From Diphasiastrum complanatum (lineage: Eukaryota > Streptophyta > Lycopodiopsida > Lycopodiales > Lycopodiaceae), in assembly GCA_029204225.1 (NCBI GenBank), contig CM055114.1, positions 19,581,273 through 19,645,272 of the forward strand: DNA of 64,000 nucleotides, written 5' to 3'. The notes under the pieces are model-generated. The model saw only the letters and a program-made list of their open reading frames with translations. It was not told the origin of the DNA and did not search any database. This document shows positions 1 through 11,639 of this stretch, one piece after another. Position 1 is the first letter of the stretch. Each line of letters opens with the position of its first letter. The position numbers were made by a program, and so were the translations under genes.

Positions 1-10
1 CAAAAAATAA

Positions 11-268
11 TACCATGCAGAATGCCCAGAATGTGTTCGAGAACACAGTTTCAAAGATTGTCCAAAACAATTGAACAAGATCCTACCTGCACGTCATGTC
101 TGTTCAAAACCTGTTAGGGCCGTCACTCAAGCTCAAACCAAAGCTCAACATCAACACACAAACTTAGACAATCCTCCTGACCATAAGGGAAGTTCCTCGC
201 CAACTTCCACAGTTCCTAGAGATTATCCAGATCCACTAGTGGAACATAGGCGATACCACGAAATCTGA
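11..268 (+). pseudogene. gag 3' end with zinc-knuckle-like motif
   Basis: The frame shows CPECVREHSFKDC near its start (about 23-61). This is a CCHC-like knuckle with spacing C-x2-C-x3-H-x4-C, one residue short of the usual retroviral-type spacing. A basic, proline-rich tail follows up to the stop. It lies just ahead of the protease remnant, as expected for gag of the same gypsy element. A TAA sits in frame at 8-10. Confidence 0.55.
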
Positions 269-323
269 AATAAGTTATTGCAGCAAGAAGTGAAAACAGA
301 TTGTCCATTATCTGCTCCAATCC

Positions 324-835
324 TTGTGCAAGAGCAACCCCTACAGGGACTATAAGCTCTCTCTAAACTTCCGCAAGCTCAGATCACCATGCCATTCCAT
401 ATTGCCATCAAATCCTTCACAGGCCTTAAAGTCTCCTATGAATCTGATGAATATCAGTGTTGTTAAGGGGAATATCATCACCCTACCTATGATCTACAAA
501 GACTGTCCAGCAGTATCCGCTATCTTAGATAGTGGATCGGGCATAAACATAATGGCTTTGTCACTAGCAAAGTCATGGGGTTTTACCCAGTTAGATCTAC
601 TGCGGTACAAGTTAGACATGGCAGATCAAAGAGTCACTGAACGTATTGTAGGCGTCAAATCCACTATTGATTGTGTTATCCTAGACCTCCCAGAAGATGT
701 ACATACATAAAAACTCCTTCTTGGTACACCTTGGCTACAAATGGCAGGCGTCGTTCAAGATTGGAAGTGAAGTAAGATAACCTTTGGCAATAATGAAAAG
801 CGAGTCACCGTTGACTCCATAGGCCACGTTAAGCC
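324..835 (+). pseudogene. Gypsy aspartic protease remnant
   Basis: The motif ILDSGSGINIM is the retropepsin active-site signature (D-S-G). After one stop at about 708, the same frame continues with LLLGTPWLQMAGVVQDW, the usual C-terminal flap and strand of plant gypsy proteases. The enzyme would have cut the Gag-Pol precursor in the virus-like particle. The in-frame stop makes it non-functional. Confidence 0.8.
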
Positions 836-1570
836 AGCCAAGGTTTATGATGATTGGTCATCCACAACCTTTGATGCATCCGATAGTGTCCCTATCATGT
901 CGAAAGGACACTATACGCACTCCATCGATATCATCAATTGGGGTCACGCATTAGCCGCAGTGGACTATGCTGACTCCAACAGAATCCTCGTAGACACCAC
1001 TGAAGAAGACATCCATATCCTACAATCTTCTACTGACATCAAACACCCATCATTTCCCTGATGATGATAGATCCTATTCCCATAGCTTGGTGCCCCGAAG
1101 AGACTATTGTTTCTACAGTCCACATTTCGAAAGATGGAATTTTTTTGATGAATGATGCGGAAATGAGAGACGAACAAATCCTCAATGATTTCGATAATAA
1201 ACGACCTAAAATGATTCCAAAGGAGATCAAGTCGCCAGGACCAATGGCTCATGTGCAACTTACCTCTAAGGTAGTCAAGACAATGACCTATAGGCCCAAA
1301 ACCAAAGTCTACCAATGGGAAGTACTTCCAAACAAAGTTTGTGACGCCATCAACAAAGAGTTAATACAAGAGGCAACCACACCGCCTACACAAAATACCA
1401 GAAAACCTCGGTAAAACAAATAGAAAATAATCGACATGAAACTAACCTGCATGCAAAACTTAAGCAACCAATTCAACTGTAGTCCGAATCTCAAAAGGCC
1501 CATCCAAGCAAAAGAGCGTCATGCTCTGGTAGCAAATCACTTGCAATAATTCCCAAAGTTCCCGAGAACT

Positions 1571-2988
1571 TTGTGGAACCACCTTTTGATCTTCCGCAAT
1601 ATTTTAACCACTTTAACGCTCGGTGATGTTGTCATCCAGCTGCCTCAACCAAAAAGGGAACCTACACAGGCGGCTTCCCAATCCTTTGAAGGACCTATCG
1701 AAACTATACAACTAAATCTTAAAAATCCTGATGAGGAGATGGATCGTTTTGTCCATGTCGGAGCCCACTTAACGCCAGATCAACTATTTGATTTGGAGAC
1801 TTTATTAAGAAGATACAAAGATGTATTTTCTTGGAATTATATCGAAATGAAGGGGGTCCCACCTGAAGTAACAGTCCATACCATTTCACTCGAGGAAAAT
1901 GCTAAGCCTATTCGGGCTAAGCCATACCATTGTAACCTTGTCTATAGAAAAAGAATTGATGAGGATTTAAGAAGCTGCTTGATGCTGGCTTCATTTATGA
2001 AGTTCAACATACGGATTGGGTATCACCCATTGTGGTGGTGCCCAAAGAAAATGACAAGCTTCACATTTGCGTTGATTTAAAAAATCTTAACGTGGTTACT
2101 AAAAAAGACCATTCCCCATTGCCTTTAACGACACAAATTCTAGAAGAAATGGTGGGAGTTGAAGCTTTCAACTTCTTAGATGGATTTAGTGACTATTTTC
2201 TAGTCCAAATAGCCCCTAAGGATTGACATAAAATGGCTTTCACCACGGAATATGGAATTTATGCCTACAATGTAATGCCTTTTGGCTTATGCAACACCCC
2301 TTCCACATTCCAACGTGTCATGCAAATGGCATTTCAAGATTTGCTCCACTACATTGTCGAGATTAATCTTGATGATCTGGGGGTGTATTCTTCGGCAGAT
2401 AAACACCTTGAAGCACTCAAAAAGATCTTCATTCGTTGTCATAGATTCAAAATATCACTTAACACTGAGAAGTGTCAAATTTGGGTCATCCATGGGGTTG
2501 TACTCAGACATATCATATCCAAGGACGGTATTTCTACCGATTCTTTGAAGATCAAGGTCATAGTTGAGATACCCCTACCTGCAGCCGAGAAAGAAGTCTA
2601 CGTTTTCTTAGGTCACACTAACTACTACCGCATCTTTATAATTGACTATGTCGGCAAGGCACAGCTCGTTTATTTGGTTGTGGTTGACCCTAGATGGATT
2701 GAAGAGCGTATCAAAACTTTTGAGGAACTCAAGACAGCTCTCACTACTGCGCCAATACTCCGTTCCCTATATTATACAAAGGAATTCCATGTGCATACTG
2801 ACGCAAGTAAGTATGCCATTGGAGGTATCTTAGCACAACCGCGTAAAGACTTTCCAATACATTTCTTGAGCAGACAACTGGTACCTGCTGAAGTTAATTA
2901 TACAACAACCGAACATGAAGCACTGGCTATGGTCTACGCCGTACAACAATTGAGACATTATTTACTAGGCCAAACCTTTGTTATATAG
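1571..2988 (+). pseudogene. Gypsy reverse transcriptase and RNase H remnant
   Basis: An N-terminal connector (VHVGAHLTPDQL, then VFSWNYIEMKGVPP) leads into RT. Recognisable RT blocks are CVDLKNLNVVT, FNFLDGFSDYF, MPFGLCNTPSTFQRVM and the catalytic region NLDDLGVYS, where the usual Y of YxDD is N. RNase H follows with HVHTDASKYAIGG and TEHEALAMVYAV. The frame changes near 2030-2080 and a TGA interrupts at 2224-2226. The domain order and the phrase CNTPSTFQRVM identify Ty3/gypsy rather than Copia. Confidence 0.88.
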
Positions 2989-3137
2989 ACCACCAAGCCC
3001 TGTTATATATTGTAAATAAGTCTTGTAAAACCGGACGAATGGCTCGATGGCTGCTAATCCTTGAGGAATTTACCTTTCGGGTCATCGTAAGGAAAGGCAT
3101 ACAACACTTTATGGCCTACCACCTTTCTTGACTTCCG

Positions 3138-3422
3138 ATGCACCAATCAATGATGATCTACCTGATGCATGTCTTTTTTGAAATTAACGCTACACCACTT
3201 TCGGCTGAGGAAATAACTCAGTTTCTTAAAACTGGCAAACTAAAAGAAGGGCCCAATCAAGTAGCCAAAAGAAATTTTCTAATAAAAGCGGTACCCTTGC
3301 AACTTATAGCCAAACGATTATATGAAAGGGGTGCTGACGGTATTATTCACCAATGTGCTTATGAGTCCGAGATACATCCTATTATATCTCAGGCACATGA
3401 AGGCATTGGTGGCGGTCATTGA
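3138..3422 (+). pseudogene. Gypsy integrase N-terminal zinc domain, truncated
   Basis: The stretch ends with HQCAYESEIHPIISQAHEG, the beginning of the HHCC domain that precedes the catalytic core of plant gypsy integrases. The second half of the zinc domain and the whole DDE core are missing, because the sequence changes to an oppositely oriented Copia integrase at about 3420. Confidence 0.7.
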
Positions 3423-4300
3423 TCTTCTATGAAAGTCACATCCCTGTTAGTAAAAACTTTATAGGTGTCTATATTATACAGTTTGTACATTCCATCAGTA
3501 GCACAATAACCAACAAAAATTGTCTTGAATGAATGCTCATCTAATTTCTTTTTGTTGTCCTTTGGGACATGAGCATAAGCAGTGCATCCGAATACTTTCA
3601 AATGTTTTAATGAAGGTTTGAATTCTGTCCAAACTTCATAAGGATTTTTGTTGTCAGGTAAGCCTTTAGTTATACATTGATTCTGCACATAAGTTGTTGA
3701 TACAACATGTTGCTAGAATGATTTGGGCAACGAAGCATGAGTGACCATGCATTTGGCAGATTCGACTAAGGTCCTGTTCTTCCTTTCTGCCAGTCCATTC
3801 GACCGTGGAGAATAGGAAGCAACAAACTGTTGCTCGATGCCATTGGCTGAGCAATAATCCTTGAATCTATTTGATATGTATTCGCCACCGTTATCACTTC
3901 TAAGAGCTTTGATCTTCTTGCTTGTCTGCAACTCAACATTTTCTTTGTATTTTTTGAAGAATTGGAAGGCTTCAGATTTGTGCTTCAAAAAGTATACAAC
4001 AGTTCTTTTGGAATAGTCACCTGTGAATGTAGTAAAGAATCTAGCACCAAGCAGTGATGGTGTTTGCATTGGGCCACATATATCAGTATGTACAATGTCT
4101 AGAAAATCTTTGGAAATATGTTCTTGATTTGACTTAAATGGCCTCCTTGCCTGCTTTCCTACGATATAGCTTTGGCAGATAGGAGGGTTGACAATTCAAT
4201 AGTCTAAATCATGAATTGAAGAATGTCTAGACATGTATCCTATTGATGTATGATTAAGGTGACCAAGTCTATAATGCCAAATAAATTCTTTATTGATAGA
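3416..4300 (-). pseudogene. Copia integrase
   Basis: The zinc region contains LGHLNHTSIG and a PPICQS segment. The DDE core is read from HTDICGPM, ALRSDNGGEY and RKNRTLVE, so all three acidic residues are kept. After a stop near 3711, the C-terminal part has NPYEVWTEFKPSLKHLKVFG and IFVGYCATDG, typical of the Copia integrase-RT linker. It ends at a stop at 3416, before any RT sequence. Several stops split the frame, so it is a pseudogene. Confidence 0.88.
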
Positions 4301-4456
4301 TGTTGAATTGCTTAAAGCACAATCAGTCATAGTATTACAATGACCAAGCCTATAGAGATATCCTTGTCTCTTTTCGAGTGCAAGAACTCTCCTACTCTTA
4401 TCAAGAATTTGATAGGAATCTGTCTGAAACTCTACCCTACGTCCTAGATCTGTGAT

Positions 4457-5360
4457 TCAACTGATTGACAGTAGAATTATTGTTAGATTTGGGACATACA
4501 ATACATTTGGTACAAGCTTCGACATTCCATTCTGAAAATTCATCCTAACAGTACCTTCACCTTCAATTATGTGGGAGTTGTTGTCTCCGAGGTGAACGAA
4601 TTTTTTGGTGTTGTAGTCCGAATCATCGATAAACCATTCTTGATGGCTTATCATGTGCTATGTTGCTCCAGAATCGAGGAACCATTCCTCCGACTGTCGA
4701 CGTGGCGATGGCTCACCATGAAGACTTCTTGCTCATCATCATCTTCGATCTTCTACTTGGTGTCGGCTGCATGAGCTTGCTGATCCGGCTGCTTCTTCTT
4801 CTTGTCATTGTTGAACTTCAAGACTCGACAATCCTAGATCTCATGATTTGTCCTCTTGCAGTACCTGCAGAAGAGTCATTTCTGCTTCTGAGCAGGTTGT
4901 TGATTCTGGGCCTTCTGTGACTGCTTATGATTACTGTTATTTTGTCAGACAACTTTATTCTTTTGTTGCTTCCTTGTTTTCTTCTTGATGAACAATGCTT
5001 GTGAGCATTGATGGAGGATGAGGATGCTCCATTCCTTCTTGTTTCCTCCTGCAGTAGCATGATTAAGAGTCTGGACAATATTATATCTAAGTGTGTGGTA
5101 ATCATCATCACCCAGTTTTCATAAGAGGATGGCAAACTGGACAATAAGGTCATAACAACATTAGAGTCTTCGACTACTGAATCTATTGCAGCCATCTGCT
5201 CTAATAGAGTCTTAAGTTGATTGATGTGATTCTGAACAGAATCACTCTCTGACATTTTGAGAGAGAAGAACTTTCTCCTTAGATTCAGCTTCAAAGTGAC
5301 ATCCTCTGGTTGTTCATGGAGCTTAACCGCAGCAACTGATAAGTCGTTGTATATATACAC
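4457..5360 (-). pseudogene. Copia gag and protease-region remnant
   Basis: The N-terminal part (from 5360) carries LHEQPEDVTLKLNLRRKFF and MSESDSVQNHINQLKTL, typical of the UBN2-type Copia gag domain. Downstream a frameshift leads into a basic segment, where a CCHC knuckle would be expected. Further on, WFIDDSDYNTKKFVHLGDN and VPNVLYVPNL match the segment between protease and pre-integrase. The usual start codon of gag is unclear. Confidence 0.75.
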
Positions 5361-5399
5361 ATGGCTAACCGATTAAAAGAATGATGAATGTGTGATTTA

Positions 5400-5979
5400 C
5401 AAACAAGATTAAGGCACTACGTGCCTTTGGTAGTCGCACTCGGACAATATTTGATTCAGTTGGAGATTCTATCCGACTGTGACAAATGTACTTGTGAGCC
5501 GCCAAATTCATGACATAGACATCGAAGACTTTGATGTCGGAGGTTGATGATGTGGAAGTTGATGACGTGGAAGTCGAGGACTTTGTAGCTTGCCTTGAGC
5601 AGACATCGAAGACTTCGATGTGGAGGAAGTCGATGATGTGGAAGTCGAGGACTTAGTAGCTTGCATTGAGCAGACGTCGGAGACTTCGATGTCAAGGAAG
5701 TCGATGATGTGGAAGTCGAAGCCTTCGATGTCGAGGCAGGGCTCAAAACCATTTGTCAGAAAAAGTCAATGTCGTACATGTCGATGTAGACTGTCATCGA
5801 CTTTCCTTGTATTTCTGTAGACTGTAAGAATATTTACACTTAGAACAGACTCGAACCGAAGAAGTTCGAAGGTGCTTGAAAAATTAGAACCCAGGTTCGA
5901 AAAATCTCTCTTTGACAAGATTGATATTGGTTCAGGATGCTCATTACCAAATGATTTGAGCCTGAGTATTGAAATCCAA
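5400..5979 (-). repeat. Copia 5' LTR/leader region
   Basis: On the minus strand the stretch begins with TGTTGGATTT at 5979, the same LTR start seen at 15099, 20971 and 45156. It lies upstream of gag, so it is probably the 5' LTR plus leader. I could not place the other LTR edge or a primer-binding site. Confidence 0.5.
5561..5772. repeat. 71-bp tandem repeat, about three units
   Basis: Units begin at 5561, 5632 and 5703, each with GATGANGTGGAAGTCGA. The first two units are nearly identical over their 71 bp (GTAGCTTGC and TTGAGCAGAC are shared) and the third is partial. The array lies in the presumed LTR/leader of the Copia element. Confidence 0.85.
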
Positions 5980-7425
5980 CACTGGGCATTCCTTTTGGTA
6001 TTCATTTGACTTCTGCTCAATGCACTAAGTGGTTCCTTCGCTCATTTTTTGACAAACTTGCTTCTTGGGACCCTCGCTCTATGTCTTTTCCCTCTCGGGG
6101 TGTTAATCGTCTAACACATCCTCTCTGCCCTTCTAGTCTTCTTCTCTTCTCTCTTCGTTGCTACCAGTTCTTTGCATGATTATCTTGCTAAGGCCCTTCG
6201 TCGCTTCCTTTGGGTTGGGAAGCGTCCTCTTCTTTTTTGGTCGGTTTGTTTAGCCTCTACTAAGGATGGAGGCCTTGGTATTCCCGACCCTGCCCTTAAA
6301 AACTGTTCTTTGGTTCTCCGTCGTCTTTCTTCCCTTGCTCTCCCCTCTCAGCATTGGCATGCATTTCTTCTCTCCTTTATGGCCTCTTCCGCTGCTGTGC
6401 CTCCCTTGCTTCGTTTTAAAGGCCTTTTTGTTTTGACAAACTTGGCTCGCTTATGCGGAATCCATTTGGACTTTATCTCTTTTTCCAGTCAATGCTCAAC
6501 CTCTTTTTCGTTCACACTTCGTCTTTCCCTTTCCTTAGCTACTAAAGGCCTTCTCTCCCTTGATCAGTTGGTCCACGTCCCTCCTTGCCAGGTTCTGCCT
6601 TCCTCTGTCCTCTCCCTTGTCGAACATTGACTTATTTTCTTGGCCTCCTCCTGTGCCATTCCGCTTAATGTAAACTCAAGTCCCCCCCCTTCCAGGCTAG
6701 GAAACCCCCCCCCCCCCCCCCCCCACCTTGCCTGCTCTCTTTTTTATTATTCCTCCCTGCACCTTCGACAATTTCCTTCTCTTTTCCTGGATTATCTTAA
6801 CCGGTCTGCCTCTCATACCTTGCTTGACTGGCGTTGTCGCCTTAGAACCGCTCGCTCTCTTCCTGGAGGGAAACTCAGATACCTTGCCTACTGTATTCTC
6901 ACCAAATCCTTACCCTTGCTTTCCAAGTGGCCTTTCCTTGATGATTGCCTTTGCCCGCTTTGCCAATTGGCTGAAGAAACGGTGGAACACTTGTTCTTCC
7001 ATTGTCATCCGCACCTTTGGGTGGAGCTGGGTCACATCTTTTTGAGTTGGGGTCTCACCTTTTCTCTGGACATTGACACCATCCTCCTTGGTGACTCCCT
7101 TCTGACGGATTCCTCTACTCTTATTTTCTGACATGTGCGTAGGCTGGCTGTTTTGTGGAAGATCTGGACGATAAGGAACCAGTAGGTGTTTGAGGGGGAC
7201 CCCCCTTCCTTATCAGCGGCGGCTTGTATTGGGCTGGCTATGTTTTTTCTACGTACCGCTTAAGTTCAAACTGCTGCCCTGCACGGTATGCTAGGTTGGT
7301 AGCCTTTGGGCTTTGTAAGTAGTCCTCTGGACCTCAGACTGACTCGGCCTTGGTGCCGGTTTTTGTACTTCGTATATTTGTGAATATATGATAATGCTAT
7401 TAAGCCTTTCCAAAAAAAAAAGAGA
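5980..7425 (+). mobile_element. LINE (L1-type) 3' end with RT C-terminus and poly(A) tail
   Basis: The conceptual product contains LAKALRRFLWVGKRP, GGLGIPDPALKNCSLVLRR and then CPLCQLAEETVEHLFFHC, the zinc-binding zf-RVT domain at the C-terminus of plant LINE ORF2. Next comes LAVLWKIWTIRNQ, the common tail of these proteins. The unit ends in an A-run at about 7412-7421, as expected for target-primed insertion. Stops and frame changes are frequent. Its 5' side is cut at the Copia LTR edge at 5979. Confidence 0.85.
6172..7131 (+). pseudogene. LINE ORF2 C-terminal region (thumb/linker and zf-RVT)
   Basis: Two overlapping open stretches (6172-6630 and 6640-7131) cover the post-RT linker and the Cys/His zinc-binding domain C-x2-C...H-x3-H-x3-C. 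The reverse transcriptase core itself is not present. A run of 20 C at 6705-6724 lies between the two parts and may have grown by slippage. The domain is known from non-LTR elements and from host RT-derived proteins. The poly(A) tail downstream favours the LINE. Confidence 0.8.
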
Positions 7426-9714
7426 CAAAGGTCAGAATGCAGAAAGACTTTTTCCCTCGAGGAGGCGATAGAAGGAATATGCTGCAAAGATTGTGTCTTT
7501 GTACAGTAATGCTCTGATATATGAGTTGTACCATGCCCATCTCAACTTTCTTTCAATATGAATAATAATATGAAGGTCACTCAACTTGTAGATGGTACAA
7601 CAGCATTCCAAGAATGCTTTCTTGAAAGGTGCATGCTTTTTTGTTGATCACATCATCCCAGGATGTAATGTTACAATCCTCCAAAGTCCTATCTCACCGC
7701 ATGCACATTCTACAAGCTTTTGAAACCTCTTAATTAGAAAAGAGGGAATAGATGTTACACTGTGGTTGACAGCAACGCTAAATCTGCAAGAGCTCTCCAA
7801 AATTCAATGTTTCCACGTTTTCGATAAAGTCGAAGAATTTTTCTAATAGATGTTGAAAAAGATCAGAGGCTTCGGAATGCTTCTTTTGCTATAAACTTAT
7901 CGATCTAATTCTGGGGAAAATTCGAGGATAATTCAACTATCATATACAAGCTGTTTGACGCTGTTAAAACTCCATGAGTTCTTAAACTCTCCACTATGAA
8001 GACTCAAACATATTATACTTTAGTACATTTTCAATTTCAACTTACCGTTTTATTCAGAAAACTGAGAAGATTATAACCAATAGACATTACAACGAAAAAA
8101 TTGCCTGAGGCTCTTATGTGCACTTGCACAAAGGATTACCTCTCAATACGCAGCTTCTAAATTTACTCCTATTAGAATGGAGCTGATGGTGATTAGACCA
8201 TGGTTGATCCTTGGGAGCTTCAACTATATTATAACAGGCCTAAATCTCTTGCAACCTTGTTTGAAAATGCTGCATATTAGCATTTTCAGCACCTTTTTCA
8301 GGTCTTACAAGCATGATTGCTAGTCTGAGTTGTCATCTTTTGATCAATTTCTCTTTCTTTGTGTAGGTAATCATGTTTTCTGAGACCATTTGCAATGATG
8401 TGGGAGTATGCTACAGTTTGCACATGACCCTTTGTCCACATCCTAACTGTAGCCTGCTGATTGTGGCTCATTCCCTTCAATGACGTGTTTTGTTTTGGAG
8501 TCCAAATATTCTTTTATTATCATAGTAGAAAGGGCTGAATTTTTCATTCCAAATTTGCAGAAACCTTGCACACCAGTAATGTGTTACCAAATTATTCAAG
8601 CCAAGGAGTGAATCAGAAGAAATTCATAATTTGCTGCTTTCTTGCTCTGATCTTATAAATTAGCTCAGATTTTCTCTTATATGTCCTTATTGAGTACAGG
8701 ATTTGAGCCAAAATCCCAGACTCAAGCAGATGAAAGGAAGTGCTCGCTTCTTATTGAATTGCATTCATAATTTTGAAACAAGTACATCGAAAGGAAATTT
8801 TACTCCTTGCCTTCAAATAGCTACTCAAATTTTCCAAGAGCCAAGCACAAACTTGAAGCCAAAGAAACAATGGGAGATTCAAATCTTGATTCTAACGTGT
8901 CAACACTTTCATATTTATTGAATTTCTTCTAAAAAATTGAAACTTTTGAGAATGCAATATTCTCACATTGACAAAAGATCTTGAAGATATGATCAAGAAG
9001 ATGAGGATGTCTTGGTCACCCATTCGCAAGTAAATTTCTTGTTTGAAAGATCAAACTTACAAAAATTCTCATGACTTCAAGGTTAACCAGTTTGTCAAGC
9101 CATACACAAATCCTTGATGAAGTTTCATTGGTAAATGTGTCCTTACCCAGTGAAGAAAATCATAAACATCAGAGATGATTCTTCATTTTTGTGCTTTTCC
9201 GTACTGCACTTCAACTCAAAGTGACACGGTATGCACATCATCAGCATTGTAAAAAACCGATCGCTTGGGATCAAAGAAGAAATCTGGATTTTGTTTTGTC
9301 TACATGCAAAACTATTCTAAAATATTAAGTAATTATGGACATGCAAAAAAATTTATGAATATATGAACTTTCAATTTTTGCCTAAAAATGCTCAAAATCT
9401 AAAAAAAGGAAACGAGACTCCCCCATTTTCATCATGAATCAATATATTGCAATTTAGTGTCACTATGAATGGAAGTATGACAGTTGAATAACCAGAAGCT
9501 GAATTCGTTGAAATAGCTGAGCAACATTCTCTAGATTAGAAAACTGAGTACAGAAATATCCTGACAATTGCAGTTAATGGGTCCAAGTAAAAAGCTCTTT
9601 CATCAACATGTGAGGTGTGAAATACAACCACCGTACCAACAATGCATTGCTCATACAAATCACACTGAAAATCCTGACTTCTACAGTGATCTTCTTGTTG
9701 CCTTGCAAATTAAG
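7426..9714. other. Gene-free stretch downstream of LHCA1
   Basis: AT-rich sequence with only short, unrelated open stretches. I see no retroelement motif, RNA gene or exon. The part next to 9715 must include the LHCA1 3' UTR on the minus strand, but I could not identify a clear poly(A) signal. Confidence 0.6.
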
Positions 9715-11141
9715 TTACAGAATGGATCGTGGTATGATAATGTTGGCAATATTGTTGTGCCAGGGGTCAGATAAATGAGATGCCAAATTATCCAGAGGCC
9801 CAGTTCCAGGGTAAGCTGCGGCCTGTACTGCAAAGCCCAAAAATGCCAGAAGTGCAAGCCGACCTGCATTTTCCCCAGTAATTCATATGATTAGCAGAGA
9901 GAAACACAAATATGAACATGAAGACAAAGACGAAGATGTGGTTTCGTACTCGAGATGCCACAAAGCACTCACCATTTTTTATCTCTTTGACTTTGTACTC
10001 CTCAAGCTTCACAGGGTCTTTCGAAAAGCCCAGCGGGTCGAATGCACCCCCGGGGTATTTCCTTTTCTCAAGGTTCGGCTCCTCATTTCTTTTGGCCTCC
10101 ACAAAGGCTATAGACAAAAATTCAACTCCAAGAATAATGGGTAGAGTACCCCAAGGTACAGAACCGCCAAAGTAGGTGGCCTGTCCACCAGGTGTAGCTG
10201 CCCACTTTTGAGCGTCCACCCAGTTGCCCAGACCCAATGCTTCAGGGATCAAAACCCCAGGCTGCCCATGTATCACCATTGATCAGACACATTGATGACA
10301 GAGACAACAAAATTCAAGCACAGTTTACAATACAGCGCAAAATTGTCCCTATTGATTGCAGGCAGAACTACAAAAACAAGAAGACAATTTTCTTCTTCTT
10401 GTGGAGTTTTATATGACATGAATGAAAAGCGTGTCTTGATCACTAGCTTAGAAAGGGGGCTGTCAATTCCTGGATACAACGACCCACCCAAAAGAGACCT
10501 TTTCTTCGCAAACTCCAGACACTGCTTGTGCTTAAATCTGGTTTCCATGAGCCACATACCTTCAAAACGATGAGAAGGCTGGCCATATCTATGGATCTAA
10601 GCTCAGAATTGCTGTTTTTTCTGTGAGAAATCAGTGAAACCAACCCACTGAAGCAGATGAAAGATAGCATTTTGCTTGACTTTCCCCTACGATTCAGAGA
10701 GAATGGCTGTACTGGATTGAATGTGAAAAACAAGTAGGGGACTTACAACTGCAAGCATTGCCCATCTGCAATGAATCAACTCAGATTCTTTGTAGCGTTC
10801 CAGATTCTCAGGCACCTCGCCCAGGCCAAGAGGATCAAACCCGAAATCCCTGGCAAACAACAGTGACTGTTTCAGAGCCAAAACACACGACCACAACAGC
10901 AGGCATGCTAACAAACAGAGCACAATAGTTGAGGAAAACAGGGGGAGCTGTACCCAGGGGCCTTGCCATCAAGGTAAGGGGGGCGAGGCTGTCCAGGCAT
11001 CCACTCTGCAGTCATGCACACCCTACTGCCATTGCTGCAGCCTACCAGAGAAGTAGTGTGTCCCAAGAACCTTGACCTCTGAGCTCCCACCAGAGCAGGA
11101 GCTGCTGCAGCAAGGTGGGTGCATGCCATTGCAGAAGCCAT
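9715..11141 (-). CDS. LHCA1: Photosystem I light-harvesting chlorophyll a/b protein Lhca1
   Basis: Four exons give 242 codons with consistent phases: 11141-10954, 10849-10747, 10261-9973 and 9863-9715, all with GT-AG introns. Residues 1 to about 42 form a Ser/Ala-rich chloroplast transit peptide. The mature part begins near [17 protein letters not shown]. Helix B has [10 protein letters not shown] (Glu-Arg pair, and His rather than Asn as the chlorophyll 603 ligand, so no red-chlorophyll signature). Helix A has [15 protein letters not shown]. The C-terminus has [20 protein letters not shown]. Length and motifs match plant Lhca1 (about 241 residues), the antenna subunit that pairs with Lhca4 beside photosystem I in thylakoids. 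The ATG at 11141 is chosen because an in-frame ATG further upstream would add 29 residues before the transit peptide. The gene looks intact. Confidence 0.96.
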
Positions 11142-11283
11142 GCTTGCAAGATCCAACACCAACCCAACTCCTATTCCCTTCCCAGACACAAATTTTCTAG
11201 CAGAAATAGATACTAAGAGATTGCCCAACTGCTCAAAGAGCTTCCTTTGCTACAGCTCTCTCCTGAATTTGAGTGTACAGACA

Positions 11284-11325
11284 AGAGGTAGTGAGAGAGA
11301 GAAAGAGAGAGGAGGAGGGGTGAGG
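11284..11325 (-). promoter_or_regulatory. CT-rich 5' leader / pyrimidine patch of LHCA1
   Basis: On the coding (minus) strand, about 150-180 bp upstream of the ATG, there is a pyrimidine-rich run of CTCTCT and CCTCC blocks. Such patches are common near plant transcription start sites and in 5' UTRs. I see no convincing TATA box at a suitable distance. Confidence 0.4.
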
Positions 11326-11475
11326 GGATAGGGATATGGTACAAAAGGGGGGTGATGGGTGGATGAGGATGCAGCTCTCCCATTGGCTACCTGTATTCCC
11401 ATATGGATTCAATCCTTTTTAAGGTATACAATCTATACATTATGCAATGTGGTTAAGGTTCCCAAAAAGGCAGAT

Positions 11476-11555
11476 TGTAGGGATTATTGGAGAACCCTCC
11501 CTCTCATCATGCATAGTGTAGGGATTATTGGAGAACCCTCCCTCTCATCATGCAT
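11476..11555 (-). promoter_or_regulatory. 41-bp tandem duplication in the LHCA1 promoter
   Basis: Two copies of a 39-bp block (11476-11514 and 11517-11555) look identical, at a period of 41 bp, about 335-415 bp upstream of the LHCA1 ATG. On the coding strand each copy contains CCAAT (in TCTCCAATAATCCC) and ATGCATGATGAGAGG. CCAAT is the NF-Y binding core. Its role here is inferred. Confidence 0.7.
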
Positions 11556-11639
11556 GTTGCCAAAATGTTTGGTGAGTCCTCACGTCGGAGCCGCGGTAGT
11601 AACGAGACATATATTTTAATTTTGATTTTTTTATGAATG

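Larger units (their letters stand above)
1..3421 (+). mobile_element. Decayed Ty3/gypsy retrotransposon, truncated at both ends
   Basis: Pieces of gag, protease, reverse transcriptase, RNase H and integrase follow in the order PR-RT-RH-IN, which is the Ty3/gypsy order. Many stops and at least one frameshift break the polyprotein, so the copy is dead. The left end runs off the window. The right end stops abruptly inside the integrase zinc-binding domain, where a Copia element on the other strand begins. No LTR is visible. Its protease and RT resemble those of the gypsy copy at 30716-34159, so both probably belong to one family. Confidence 0.9.
3416..5979 (-). mobile_element. Ty1/Copia element, 5' half (LTR, gag, integrase)
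   Basis: Reading the minus strand from 5979, the element has an LTR-like start (TGTTGGATTT), a repeat-rich stretch, gag, a pre-integrase zinc region and the integrase core. It stops at 3416, just after integrase, so RT and RNase H are missing. Integrase before RT is the Copia order. The left edge abuts the gypsy remnant and the right edge abuts a LINE, so this copy sits in a nest of older elements. A closely related fragment lies on the plus strand at 26628-27160. Confidence 0.85.

Noticed and set aside
5456-5752. Ser-rich minus-strand frame as a protein
   Set aside because: It is the translation of the 71-bp tandem array.
5561-5772. CRISPR-like array
   Set aside because: The units are contiguous 71-bp tandem repeats without unique spacers, and the genome is eukaryotic.
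6705-6724. C20 run as a functional i-motif/G4 site
   Set aside because: It is a single homopolymer inside a dead LINE. Slippage or assembly error is the simpler explanation.
9887-10573. Plus-strand open frames opposite LHCA1
   Set aside because: They are antisense to LHCA1 exon 3 and intron 2 and show no domain of their own.
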